Positions 11,542 to 22,468 of a DNA stretch of 64,000 nt are shown here, in pieces. Positions within the stretch are counted from its first letter, which is position 1; the number at the start of each line of letters is the position of its first letter. The notes under the pieces are model-generated. The model worked only from the letters and a program-made list of their open reading frames with translations. It ran no database searches and had not been told where the DNA came from. The stretch is taken from contig ML664668.1 of assembly GCA_007570785.1 (NCBI GenBank), positions 204,653 to 268,652 on the forward strand, read 5' to 3'. The translations under genes were made by a program, and so were the position numbers. This DNA comes from Antilocapra americana. Its lineage: Eukaryota > Chordata > Mammalia > Artiodactyla > Antilocapridae.

Positions 11542-11580
<39 letters not shown>
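11537..11580. repeat. (TG)n microsatellite
   Basis: About 21 TG units with one TA interruption near the left end. It sits a few bases beyond the truncated 5' edge of the BovB. Confidence 0.95.
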
Positions 11581-11581
<1 letters not shown>

Positions 11582-12124
11582 TTATAGTGCAAAACATGTT
11601 TAAGAAGTCTTTTTTTTTCCAAATGAAAAGTTATTGTAAGAGCCATCAAACTTAGAAAACCAGGGCCTCTATAATCTTTCTAGAAGAAAACCTACTTTTC
11701 ATTTCAGTAAAGGGGATAAGTGAGCACTAAGTATGGACGAGGTGCAATGGCCATGCATAACCTGGAAGGGCATCAAAGGGGAGCAAGGCCGAGTTGACAC
11801 TGTCCTGAGTCAGCTCACAGTTGCAAAGGCCAAGGACCAGCAAGCAGGTGGGAAACAGGGATGGCTATGGTCACGTCTCCTGGAGCAACTCGATCTGCTT
11901 TAAAGAGTGAGCAAGTGGTCATAAGTAACCATTAGAAGGATGTATTGTAGAGAGGGTTTAAGTTACAGAAAAAAGAAGTCCTATTCTTATAATATTCCAG
12001 GTAATCCATTTATATTTGAAATTTAATGAAGATTAGCAGGGAATAGGGATCATTTTATCCCTCCAAATCATACTATGATAGATTTTAAACATAATATATA
12101 CTTTATAAAAGATATGGGATCTTT
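11581..12124. other. Unclassified sequence
   Basis: No repeat family or exon recognised. Confidence 0.45.
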
Positions 12125-12205
12125 AAGTTTTTTATTGTGGTCAAAGATACACAACATAAAATTGATCCTTTTAATCATTTTTTAGTGTGTACCTCAGTAG
12201 CACTG
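12125..12205 (-). mobile_element. L1M 3' UTR, left piece of a split copy
   Basis: TTTATTGTGGTCAAAGATAC followed by ACATAAAATTGATCC matches antisense mammalian L1 3' sequence (TTTTATTGTGGTAAAATATA-type). Its natural continuation appears at 13640-14065, so the copy is interrupted by about 1.4 kb of later sequence. Confidence 0.7.
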
Positions 12206-12357
12206 TTGGAGGAGGTCACTAAGAGGATGTAACCACCAGTTGACCCACAAGCTGGATCCAAGCAACTGGAAGTTCCTCACCCCCTCCCCTGTCATTGGAA
12301 TGTACATTTTAGCCACCATTCCCATACTAGTAGCACTTTCAAGGATGTAGCCTTGAC
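12206..12357. other. Unassigned part of the block splitting the L1M
   Basis: About 150 bp between the left L1M piece and the Tigger copy. I do not recognise it. Confidence 0.4.
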
Positions 12358-12808
12358 ACAGTATATTAACTACATATGAACAAATTTCATTCCAAGAGTG
12401 CATTTATAAGTCCAATTTGTTTGTAAGCTCAACACAGTTAACCTAGTAAAATAACACAATAAGCTATGCAGTATTATAGTATAATAGGTTTGTAATACTT
12501 TGCCCATAAATACATAAAAAATAAAAACAAAAAATGAAGAAAACATTTTAATCTTACAATACAGTACCTTGAAAAGCACAGTAGTACAGTACAACAGCTG
12601 GCATAGAGTGAACAGGGAGGAAGAGTTACTGACTTGAGGAGGGAGATGAGGTAGGAGATGAAGTGGGAGATGGTAGAGCTGAAGGATGGTCAGCCATAGG
12701 AGATGGAGGGCAAGCTGCAATTTCACTCATGCCTGACATTGATGGAATGCACGTTTGTATCTTTGAAAGTTTGCAACTTGAAGGTTTGTATGTAGAAGAC
12801 TTACTCTA
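12358..12808 (-). mobile_element. Tigger-like DNA transposon, copy 1
   Basis: About 450 bp that aligns end to end with the copy at 25556-26016 in the opposite orientation. The ends are related inverted termini (ACAGTATATTAACTACATAT at the left; the complement of AGTAAGTCTTCTACATAC at the right). This is the CAGT...CTACATACGAAC type of pogo/Tigger-class element, with a TA at the right edge. It is far too short for a full transposase gene, so it is a non-autonomous or internally deleted copy. The exact subfamily is not named. Confidence 0.75.
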
Positions 12809-12879
12809 TTGTGTTATTGAGACTTCTGTACTGAGTGAGTGACTAAATCAGGTTAAGTCCTTTACATAAATTTTATTAA

Positions 12880-13522
12880 GATTCTGGTGAGACCTCACAC
12901 CAGACAGAATGGCCATCATCAAAAACTCTATAAACAATAAATTTTGCAGAGGGTGTGGAGAAAAGGGAACCCTCTTGCATTGCTGGTGGAAATGTAAACT
13001 AATACAACCACTATGGAAGATGGTATAGAGATTCCTTAAAAAACTAGTAATAAAACCACCATACGACCCAGCATATACTAGTATATACCCACTACTAGGC
13101 ATATACCTTGAGGAAAACAAAACTGAAAAAGACACATGTACTCCAATGTTCATTGCAGCACTATTTACAATAGCTAGAATGTGGAAGCCACCTAGATGTC
13201 CATCGACAGATGAATGGATAAATAAGCTGTGGTACATATACTTAATGGAATATTACTCAGCCATAAAAAGGAATACATTTGAGTCAGTTCTAATGAGGTG
13301 GAGGAACCTAGAGCCTAATATACAGAGTGAAGTAAGTCAGAAAGAGAAAGATAAACATCATATACTGATGAATATATATGGAATCTAGAAAGATGGTACT
13401 CATGAATTTATTTTCAGGGCAGCAACAGAGAAACAGACATAGAGAACAGACCTATGGACATGGCAGGAGGAGTGGAGGGAGAGGGTGAGATGTATGGAGT
13501 GACTTGGAAACTTACAGTTTTA
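12880..13522 (+). mobile_element. L1 ORF2 C-terminus, ruminant type
   Basis: Contains the typical L1 run: CAGAATGGCCATCATCAAAA, GGTGTGGAGAAAAGGGAACC, TGCTGGTGGAAATGTAAACT, AATGGAATATTACTCAGCCA and AGAGTGAAGTAAGTCAGAAA. The ORF2 frame has stops. It ends near 13520 before the usual 3' UTR tail, so it is truncated at both ends. Confidence 0.88.
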
Positions 13523-13523
13523 A

Positions 13524-13575
13524 GTTCCTTCACTAACCTATACCTATAGGTTCCTTTATTAACCTATACCTACTA
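13524..13575 (+). repeat. Two-copy 25-bp tandem duplication
   Basis: GTTCCTTCACTAACCTATAC at 13524 is repeated as GTTCCTTTATTAACCTATAC at 13550, each followed by CTA. Two imperfect units at the right edge of the L1 fragment. Confidence 0.85.
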
Positions 13576-13639
13576 ATCAGAAGTGGTTTGGCTCCTTCTC
13601 TGATATCTCTTTGCTTTCCATGTTATGGGTGCCAGGTTG

Positions 13640-14065
13640 CAAACTAATAAGCATGAAGCATTCACACAGCTGTGCAATCATAACCTCCATTATCTCTAGA
13701 GTGTTTCATCTTCTCAAAGTGAAACTCTATACACCCCATTTCTCCCTCCTGTAAGACCCTGGCAACTACCACTCTACTTTCTATTCCTATAAATTTGATT
13801 ACTCCAGGTACCTCAAGCAAGTGCAATCATACAATTTTTGTCCTTCTGTGTTGGACTTAATTCGGTTAGCATAATATACTACAGATTCATCTATACTGTA
13901 GCATGTATAAGAATTTCCTTCCTTTTTAAAGATGAATAATATACCATTGTGTTTATAACATGCATTTTGTTTATCTGTCCATCTGTTAATAGATATTTGG
14001 GCTATTTCTACCTTTTGGCTATTGTCAGTAATGTGACTATGAACACTCTTTCACTACCTTAAATA
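13640..14065 (-). mobile_element. L1M 3' UTR, right piece of a split copy
   Basis: Antisense L1 3' landmarks appear in order: CTGTGCAATCATAACCTCCA, CTGGCAACTACCACTCTACT, AGAATTTCCTTCCTTTTTAA and TAATATACCATTGTG. It continues the fragment at 12125-12205. Confidence 0.8.
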
Positions 14066-16305
14066 TTAAAACACAAATGAAAATACCGACTGGTCACATG
14101 AAACGACAAGATTGATGTAACTTTTCTTTGCCTAATTAATCACTATGACAGTAATGTTCAATTTGAATCTATCCTTTTAACATTCATACCACTGAGGGCA
14201 TTAGGAACTCTCTATAAGAACACATGTAATTGAGTCCTGTGTGTTAGGACTTTTTGTCTAAAGGGTTTTTTAATTAACTTGTGATGTTTATATAAGAATA
14301 GATAATAAATATGCTTAGTTCAAGATTCCATGTATATCATTAGAACTCGACAATGACTACAGAGTTTCAGACTTAAATCACTCAACAGAAGATTACTCAG
14401 GAGTATTTTATTTCAGACATTTATAATTGTCCATCATATATAATAAAAAGCCAACTGAATTTTAGTTAATTTTGTTACTGTTTATAAAGTCTCCACAGAT
14501 GTTGTATCTTCTTAGTGCCAACACTCAGGATAAGCAGAATTCCCCCACAGCTGACCCTTGGTAAGTCTGCAGGATGGAAGTGGGTTTCAGTTTCATCAAT
14601 TATTCAAGGTGGTCTCTGACATGGAAGTTAATATACTTTTCTAAATTTTGCTCTCAAGGCTAAAAATGTTTTGCAAATGGAATTCCTGTATTTTGGAGAG
14701 CTATGCCCCCATGTTTGAAAACTGTATAAAATAAAAAATTTTACCTGATATTTTTCTTCATCTGGTCAAAAATAACACAATCAATTTGCCTTAAATATTT
14801 TCTAGACTGAGTATCTCCAAGTAGAAAAGGCAGAAGACATAATCTATTCTTTTCCTCAGCTTTTGTTTTTCCTGGTGGACAATTTGTAGACTCTACTTTT
14901 GAGCTTGTTTATAATGTATGTTCCATATCAGACTTGTCCCTACTTTCTCTTCACCCCACTTGAATGTAGACAGATTAGAGGAAGGAAATACTACACATCC
15001 AGTGTACTGCACCTAACTTAACATCTCTCCTGCTAAGTGGCTTTGTTCTCACACAGAGAATTGATGTGACTAATTTACCAGTGGTTAACTAGACACTAAA
15101 CAGCATTTTATTTTCATTGGTGGATAAGCTTGATCAGGTTGGCACGCCCCTACAATTTTTGGATCCTTGCCCAGGAAGGTGGTTGATGTAGGTCACTCTC
15201 TACACTTTACTGATGACCTCTTCTTTCAATATTTTGAAAAATATCCACTATTTTTTGAGGTTGATGTAATGCCTAGCATCACAACATGACTGAAAGTTAA
15301 AATTATTTGTAAATGATGCCTTATTCTGCCACTTTGAAAAATGACTATATAGATATAGACACATTATAAAATGAGATCTTTTTGGAAATTCAATATACTT
15401 CAGTAAAATTAAATATAAATGGCAAGATTATGGAGAATTGAAATTAAAAGTGAGACCTACTACCCACAGAATGACTGATAATTAAGATGTAAGGTGACGT
15501 ATATAATAAGATGATGAGGTAGTGAATGCAGCAGCAAATGAAGAAGAGAATGAAAGGAATAACTAGGTCAGTGAAATCAACAAACAGATTTTAAATTTCC
15601 CAAACAACTGCTTCAAATCAGCATGTGTTTTTGTTCATTTTCTCTTCAGATATTGTTTAAGCCCAGAACAACATATGAGCTAGCTATTTCTACATCAATT
15701 TTATTCTTTAAAAGGATTTTCCCAATAGCTTTACTTGAACATGCTTTTTCCAGGAAAATGTATGAAACAAAAACCTCAACGGTCATGTACCTTAATTTTC
15801 TAGCATTTCAATCAACATCTTAAAGCTGGTTCTTCCCTTAAAAGAATGAAGACAATTGATATTTCACTGTTTTTGTGGTACTTCAAATTATCATACATTG
15901 ATAGATTTTCATACTTTAACACAGAGTATGGTTAAGGGAAGCTGAATAGAAATTAACAGCACATGGAGCTTTGTGAATATCCTATTACTTTTTAAAAAAG
16001 GAAAATACATTTATTAAAAACAATTTTAGAAAATTCTGGGGAGCTAGTAGTGATAGAAGCACATTTTAGTTTTGATGATGTGACATTTTCCTTAAACTTC
16101 TGAGTTTTAAACTAAGCACGTGGTATATGACACACTAACAAATACCCGTAACAGTGGTACCCTGTGGAGGAGAAGACAGGAACTTTATCTTGGGTACCAG
16201 ACTACTCTGGTATTCCAATAGCTGATTTGATACATAATGTTACCAAATGACAGGCGATGAAAGAAGGAGAGGTGATTTTATCAAATACTGCATTAACCAG
16301 GTAAT
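14066..16305. other. Unclassified AT-rich sequence
   Basis: About 2.2 kb with no confident repeat assignment, no exon-like structure and only short chance frames. Confidence 0.45.
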
Positions 16306-16690
16306 TAACACTGGATGTTGCAACAAACCACCCCAAATCTCAGTTACTTAACCCACTGAAGATTTATTTTCAGTTCAATTCACAGGCTGATGGTAATATT
16401 TAAGGATCAGGACTTTGATAATTTCTGTCTTGTAATGCCAGCATCTCCTAGAGATCCTCAGCATACTCTGGTGCATCCCAGTGCATCCAGACAGATAGAC
16501 AATGAACAACGAGATTTTTCTTATGGCTGAGCCTGGTTATAGAGCATACCACTTCTGCCTGCATTACACTGTTCAGAACCTGGTTTTATGACCCTAGCCG
16601 AAGTGCAGAGGAGGCTGGGAAATGTAGTTTCCCAATGTACCCAGGAAAATGAGACAGTGGGCATATGCCCAATTTCTATCACAAAGAGCA
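16306..16690 (-). mobile_element. Ancient mammalian interspersed repeat, probably LTR-type
   Basis: GTTGCAACAAACCACCCCAAA, CAGTTACTTAACCC and, 250 bp on, GAGGCTGGGAAATGTAGTTT with a following CCCAGGAAAA are spaced as in old mammalian LTR/MaLR-like repeats read in antisense. The subfamily is uncertain. Confidence 0.45.
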
Positions 16691-19485
16691 CTGCTAAAGG
16701 AAATTTCTGAAAAAGGACAAATAGCAGAGAAAGATTACTGGAAATATATTTATATATGTATGCAGTTTACCAAAAAGGTAAATTGATGTCAATTGTTATT
16801 TTTTTTTCTGTTACACAGCAGTCATGTAAAATAGGCAAGAGATGTAGTACTGTATTTACTTCACAAATTAAGAAACCAAGATTCGAGGGGGGAAAGAAAA
16901 CTCTTAAATTGATACACATGCAATGTCATGAACAAAAGAAGTCAGATTCGTTCTCGGACACTCTACAGCGTTCTCTGCAGAACTATGACCCTCTCTGAAA
17001 GCCTAAACACAACACTGGATGCTGACCCTGTGGAATGTCTCTATTTAGTGCACAACCTTTTTTTCTTTCCACTCGAAGTGAAAAATTTTATAAATTTTAT
17101 AGCCAGTTTCTAGGTTAAGAGCAAAGTAAATGTCTATACCTAGGAAATCTGTGCTCTAAGAAGAGGACTGTTTGTCCCAGATACAGAGTTGGTGCTATGG
17201 TGGGTTAGATGGGCCAGGCAGAGTCCATGCCTCAGTCTGTTCTATTAAGGTTACCCAAGGGAGACACTAATCAAGGCTTTTGACTTAATAGGGAATTTGG
17301 GGTATCTGGGCATACTGATATTGTCAAATTAGCCATAGGCCTGGAATTAATTTGAGTCAAAGTGCCATCCTTTATCTGTTGTGACTTTCAGTCAATTAGA
17401 ATCTGTAAGCCTATTATTTCATTTGGAAACTGGATATCATGATGTATCCTCTAAATAAGTCATAGATGTGATGAGAGAATAAATAAGTTAGTGGATGTGG
17501 AAACATGTTGATTATACAATTACATCCTGTGACTGGAATACAGAGCTGGCTGGTTTATTGAGGGAGCTCAACATGTTGGCATTACACACAGAAAAGAGGC
17601 TTTTACCACTGTTGTTATTATTACTTCAATATTAGTCTTAAAAATATACTCTTGAATCCTTTTCTTTAATCATATCTTGAGACACTTCCATCATTGCTGG
17701 TTACTACTGGTTATTAAAGCAGATTAATCCAATATAAAACTATCAATCTCATAACCTAGTCAGATTTTCCCCAGAAGTTTTCACTTATAGATTCTACTTT
17801 TCCAATAAAGTGGGAGTAAGGAGGATAGCAGTAGTGCAGAACAAGGGTTTCCATGTCTAACTTGGCTACATTTGTAGCTCATCTTATAATTTATTTTCTG
17901 ACTTACTGGGTAACTCAAATGGGACCCTAGTGACCTCTTTTGGCCCTTTTAAAAAAATGTGTGTTTTTTCATTGGGTTACTGAAATAGACCTGTAGCGCC
18001 TCCCCAATGCAGAGATCTCTGCGATACCAAAGATCTGACAAAAACTCATTCTCCCCATCATTGCAGTCCCCATCAGCTCCCCACCAGCAGTCTCTTAGGG
18101 CAAGAGTCTTGTCTATCTTCAGGTAGTTCTCTGAGGTAGAATGTGAACAAGATGACAAAAAAGTCAGTTATCATCCACAGTGTCCACTGAGCCCATGACA
18201 TCCTCATATAACCTTGCTACAACTGGTGAGAGCAGAGGTTAATTTACAACTGCACACACTCTCCATTCTGCAGTGCTCTGTTCTCAATTCTCTTCTTTTC
18301 TACCATATAGGTTGGGGACAAAGGAGCAAGTCCATTTCCTAAACACACATCAAACTGAGGAGTTTATTTCTAACTCTCTTTATTACAGCTCTACACTCAT
18401 AATTTCTCCACTTTCCATTATTTTAGTGAAGCACTGCCCTTCACTTTTTAGGACATCAGTGCTGGGAAACAACAGATTTTAGGCTGATCACCCAGGTTGA
18501 AATGACCAGGGGAGTGTGACTTAATGATTAATTAATTGCACACAGTGACTATGACTAATTCATTTGTGACATATCTGCAAGGAAAAGGATCTAAGTGGAA
18601 TCTCGGGTCCTTGAACACCAAGTTACTGAGCAGAAGAAAAGCTGGTGAATTAACAGTGCATTTTTAACTCATCATTGGCTTTCGGGGACTGAGGTTCATA
18701 TTTAACCCTGCTGGTTTGAAAAATGTGTAGCAGTGACTTCAGCAAGGAACAGAACATACCTTTGTAGGGTGTGGAGTGGGACTGATTTCTACCTCCAGTG
18801 GAGAGAAATGGCCAAGTACACTGAGGAAAAGCAAAACACTTGGGAACATTTATGTTTCTATTCATCTCCCTGAGATGCACCAGCTTTGGAGGCTCTTACT
18901 CAATCAACTCTTGGAGAAACCTTCCCTTAATCTGTGGCCCTTTTTATCCTATATCCAGCACTGGGCAAGAAATTAAATTTATACAGAGTACAGTATTCCT
19001 CTGTTTTCCATCTCTTAAGGCCCCTGGAATGGATACACTGATGTGCCCCACCCATCATGTGGATCCATGCCTTTATGGGATAGAACACACAAAATCACAA
19101 TGGCCAGGTTCCCTAAGGGCAGGGCAGCTGCACATGCCTGGGATTTGGAATGGCATGGTGAGCCTGGGCATCCACATTGATTCCCAGTGTGTGCTCTTCT
19201 CTTTCCCCAGATGCCCACAATTAACTTTGCAGACGACTAGACAGTGGTTTAAGTTTCCTTCATGTGATTTCTCCTAGTGAACACGATGCATATCCTTTAA
19301 CACAATACCAAGTGAAAGCTAGGAGACTGTAATACAGTATTTAGCTCTTTCCACTCCTCCTTCCAAGAATGTTTTTATACCCATCCCTGACTGTTCCAAG
19401 TACCAAAAAAATACCATATGCCAGACTTGCAGCCTTCCAAGCAAACCATAATAGTTTATTACTAAGACCATTGTGATTGCTCCCC
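16691..19485. other. Repeat-poor stretch with one 145-codon frame
   Basis: No repeat or gene recognised over about 2.8 kb. The longest frame, 18840-19277 (+), has no recognisable domain, and two pyrimidine-CAG/AAG tracts lie inside it. I treat it as chance but list it among the findings. Confidence 0.4.
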
Positions 19486-19494
19486 CTTGGTCCT

Positions 19495-19691
19495 GCATGT
19501 GACTCTTTGCAACTGCATGGACTGCAGCCTGCCAGGCTCCTCTGTCTGTAAGATTCTCCAGGGAAGAATATTATAGTGGGTTGCCGTGTCCTCCTCCAGG
19601 GGATCTTCTAGATCCAGGGATTGAACCTGTGTCTCTGACATCTTCTGCACTGGCAAGCAGATTCTTTACTACTAGTGCCACCTGGGAAGCC
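19495..19691 (-). mobile_element. Bov-tA SINE
   Basis: Minus-strand Bov-tA. The head (GGCTTCCCAGGTGGCACTAG) is at the right and the tail (CAGTCCATGCAGTTGCAAAG) at the left. A near-identical 9-bp pair, CTTGGTCCT at 19486-19494 and CTTTGTCCT at 19692-19700, is the probable target duplication. Confidence 0.9.
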
Positions 19692-19700
19692 CTTTGTCCT

Positions 19701-20430
19701 AGCCTGATGTTATAATATTCTATCCAAAGAGACCGCAGTCTAGACAAGCAGAGGTATTTGGATGAGTGTGTGAATAAATTAATAATCAATAAGTAAACAA
19801 TAAATTAGTATCGAGGTAATATTGAACATATTCCTCTATTTCTCTTAACAATTTCGAAAATAATTTCAGATCCTTGTACCTCCCCTGAGCAACTGCAATG
19901 GTGTACTGATGAGTCTTCCTTTGTATGATAGTGTCAGTTTTCAACATCTTCTCCATATTGTTACTAAGCTGTATTTGCTAAAATACAAATATGATACCAC
20001 TGCATTTCTACTTAAAACATTCCATTTTCATTCATTATTCATAGATTCAGTGTCAATAGCATAAAGAATCAACCCTAGGTCCTGGTTTTCATTGGTCCTA
20101 AATGTCATACCACAATCTGAGTACCATCTTCTAGCACCATTCCTTATACATTAAATTACTCATCCATAATTGCCGAGACTGGCTTGACAAGCAGGGTTTC
20201 AGAAAGCGCGATACAGCAAGAAAATGAGAAAAAAAAAAAAACAAACGTAAGATTTCAGAGAAAAGCAAGGATCAGGAGACCAATACCACTCCAAGGTGAA
20301 AGTGTCAAAACTGAACCCAAGCCAGCTTTATTATACTTTCAGCTGTGAATGAAAAAATATGCAGGGAGTTAAACTGTAACTCATGTGGCCTTCAGGGCCA
20401 AAGAACAAAATGATCATTAACCATTGAGTA
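19701..20430. other. Unclassified sequence left of the gap
   Basis: No confident assignment. A 13-A run at 20229-20241 is the only simple structure. Confidence 0.4.
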
Positions 20431-20530
20431 NNNNNNNNNNNNNNNNNNNNNNNNNNNNNNNNNNNNNNNNNNNNNNNNNNNNNNNNNNNNNNNNNNNNNN
20501 NNNNNNNNNNNNNNNNNNNNNNNNNNNNNN
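20431..20530. other. Assembly gap (100 N)
   Basis: Exactly 100 N, the conventional placeholder for a gap of unknown size. The frame crossing it has no meaning. Confidence 0.99.
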
Positions 20531-20559
20531 TCTCATGCCTTATAGCATCCAGTTTATCA

Positions 20560-20980
20560 ATAATTATAAATTTCTTCGGTGGCTCTTACCAGGGGCCTGC
20601 TTTCCTTTTATTCTTCCTGTCTCCTACACATAATAGACTAGTCCTTTTCATGCCTCTATAATTTACCTCCTGAATTTCCTTCTACCTTTTCCACTTCTAT
20701 ATGGTTGGAATTTTACTAAAGACAAATTGAAACCTGCCTTGTAAAGGCTTTATTACTGATCTCAGGCCATTTCTTCCTCTTCTGTATTTCTAGAGTCCTT
20801 TATTATAATATCATTATATCACTGATCACATCTTGATGTATTTATATGGCATCAATGTTCCTCCCCACTGGTATGATCTCCTTTAAGACAGGCCCAGCAT
20901 CTCCTTCGTCTTTGTGCTCTACATTAGAGACAATTTCCAGCACATCATAGTTGCTCCATAATTACTGGAAAAGTAACAAA
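20560..20980 (+). mobile_element. L2-like ancient LINE, tentative
   Basis: CTCCTTTAAGACAGGCCCAG and the following CTTTGTGCTCTACAT, TTTCCAGCACATCATAGTTG and CTCCATAATTACTGG follow the order of an L2 3' end (CTCCTTGAGGGCAGG ... CAGTGCCTGGCACATAGTAGG ... CTCAATAAATA). Divergence is high. Confidence 0.45.
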
Positions 20981-21084
20981 GAATTAAAAAGTCTCAAACC
21001 CAAAGATGAATCATCATTTGGAGATTGTTCAGAAACCTATCTGCAGCAAATCCCAATTCACCACTAACAGAGTACAAATAAAGA

Positions 21085-21265
21085 GTATTATTGCAGAATG
21101 CAATTTGGTGCTATGTATCAAGAGTCTGAAAGCATTCTTACTCCTGGAGTCAGAAACACTACTCTAGAAATCTGTTATCAGAGATGTTATAAAACAAACA
21201 GAAATTGTTCAGTTGTGTATCACTTACAAAATAATTTAAACAAAAAGTGGAAACAGGCTGCTTCT
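21085..21265 (+). mobile_element. L1ME 3' region, left piece
   Basis: CAATTTGGTGCTATGTATCA, then ATCAGAGATGTTATAAAACA and AAAGTGGAAACAGG parallel the late ORF2/3' region of old mammalian L1ME elements. The copy seems to resume at about 21655. Confidence 0.55.
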
Positions 21266-21654
21266 AGAGCTCTAAGGAATACTGGAGAAGGTTAAAATAT
21301 TGAAGCAAGAGGTATAGTACTGAGGGCCAAGGTAGTATATTCCAGGGCTCTGCTGGACTCCATCTATCATTCTTCTCTGCTAGTTTCACGTGATTTCATT
21401 CTTCAGGTAGGTTTCCTCCTGAGGAAGAAACCATGGCTCCAGCAGATGCAGATTCCCATCCTTCTCTGCATTAGCAACTTAAGAGATAAAAGAGCCCTTT
21501 TTCTCCTATTCTCCTAGCATCTATCAAACCAAAACATGTATTGAATCGACCTACTTAGATCATAAGAACATCCTGTGCCTAATCACTGTTTCCAGGAGAG
21601 CTGGATGGAAAGTGCTGGTGTCCCAAGACAAGGATGCTAGAAGTTTAAAAATAA
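21266..21654. other. Sequence between two L1ME pieces
   Basis: Not confidently assigned. Part may be a further old mammalian repeat, but no family can be named. Confidence 0.35.
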
Positions 21655-22030
21655 ATGCATAAGTAAATCATACATCCACTGTGAGTCAGAGAATTATGTT
21701 CAAGAGCACACATCATATTACAATATTAAAGAAATGGTTTTAAAAAGAAAACAAGTAAAAAACTAGATGCCTAAGTTAGTGGTAATGTTGATTGTGTGCA
21801 TATGCTGAAACATCATATAACCATCTCAGAAGTGTGTTTTTCTAGAATTTTTTGAGTATATGAAAAGATGGATATGATATTATAGCAAAAAAAAATATAC
21901 TACATATTTTCAGAAAATGCATTGAAAATGATCAAACTTTAGGGCATTAAATTACTGGAGTTTTATTTCTTTATAATTCTCTGGGCATTTTAAATTTTCT
22001 ACACTGGCAACCAATTTTATAATAAAATAG
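21655..22030 (+). mobile_element. L1ME 3' UTR, right piece
   Basis: The 3' portion, ending in CATTTTAAATTTTCTACACT and TTTTATAATAAAATAG, is typical of L1ME tails. Together with 21085-21265 it suggests one old L1 interrupted or decayed in the middle. Confidence 0.5.
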
Positions 22031-22137
22031 TTTAAAATACCTGATAAATATCAGGAAATAGAAATACAATGGCTATTCTTAGGGCAATCAGATGTGAGTT
22101 GGTGGTCCTGGTAGAGAAACTATATATTAATAGATCC

Positions 22138-22326
22138 AAAGGTACCTCACATGGTAAAGAATTTGTCTGCAATGCTGGAGACCTGGGTTTGATCCCTGGG
22201 TTGGGACGTTCCCCTGGAGAAGGAAATGGCAACCCAGTCCAGTATTCTTGCCTGAAGAATCCCACAGACAAAGCCTGGCAGGCTGCAGTTCATGAGGTCA
22301 CAAAGAGTCTGACATGACTGAGTGAC

Positions 22327-22329
<3 letters not shown>
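22138..22329 (+). mobile_element. Bov-tA SINE
   Basis: Plus-strand Bov-tA with a worn head (GTACCTCACATGGTAAAGAA), a B-box-like GGTTTGATCCCTGG and the usual tail (AAGAGTCTGACATGACTGAG). It runs straight into a CA microsatellite. Confidence 0.92.

Positions 22330-22368
<39 letters not shown>
22330..22368. repeat. (CA)n microsatellite
   Basis: An uninterrupted run of about 19 CA units immediately 3' of the Bov-tA tail, consistent with growth from the SINE's 3' tail. Confidence 0.97.
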
Positions 22369-22370
<2 letters not shown>

Positions 22371-22383
22371 GCTACTTTCTTCA

Positions 22384-22468
22384 GTTGTTGTTCAATCACT
22401 TAGTTGTGTCTGACTCTGTAACCCCATGGACTGCAGAATGCCAGGCTTACCTGTCCTTTCTCCAACAC
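22384..22468 (-). mobile_element. BovB/Bov-tail 3' fragment
   Basis: CACTTAGTTGTGTCTGACTC and CCCCATGGACTGCAGAATGC are the BovB 3' end in antisense. Only about 85 bp remain. With 22138-22329 it places two Bov tails in opposite orientation around the microsatellite. Confidence 0.8.

Noticed and set aside
20424..20633. Frame spanning the first N gap
   Set aside because: Translated Ns join unrelated flanks.
22147..22368. Cys/Val-repeat protein frames (also near 30547 and 11262)
   Set aside because: Translations of CA/TG microsatellites and adjacent Bov elements.
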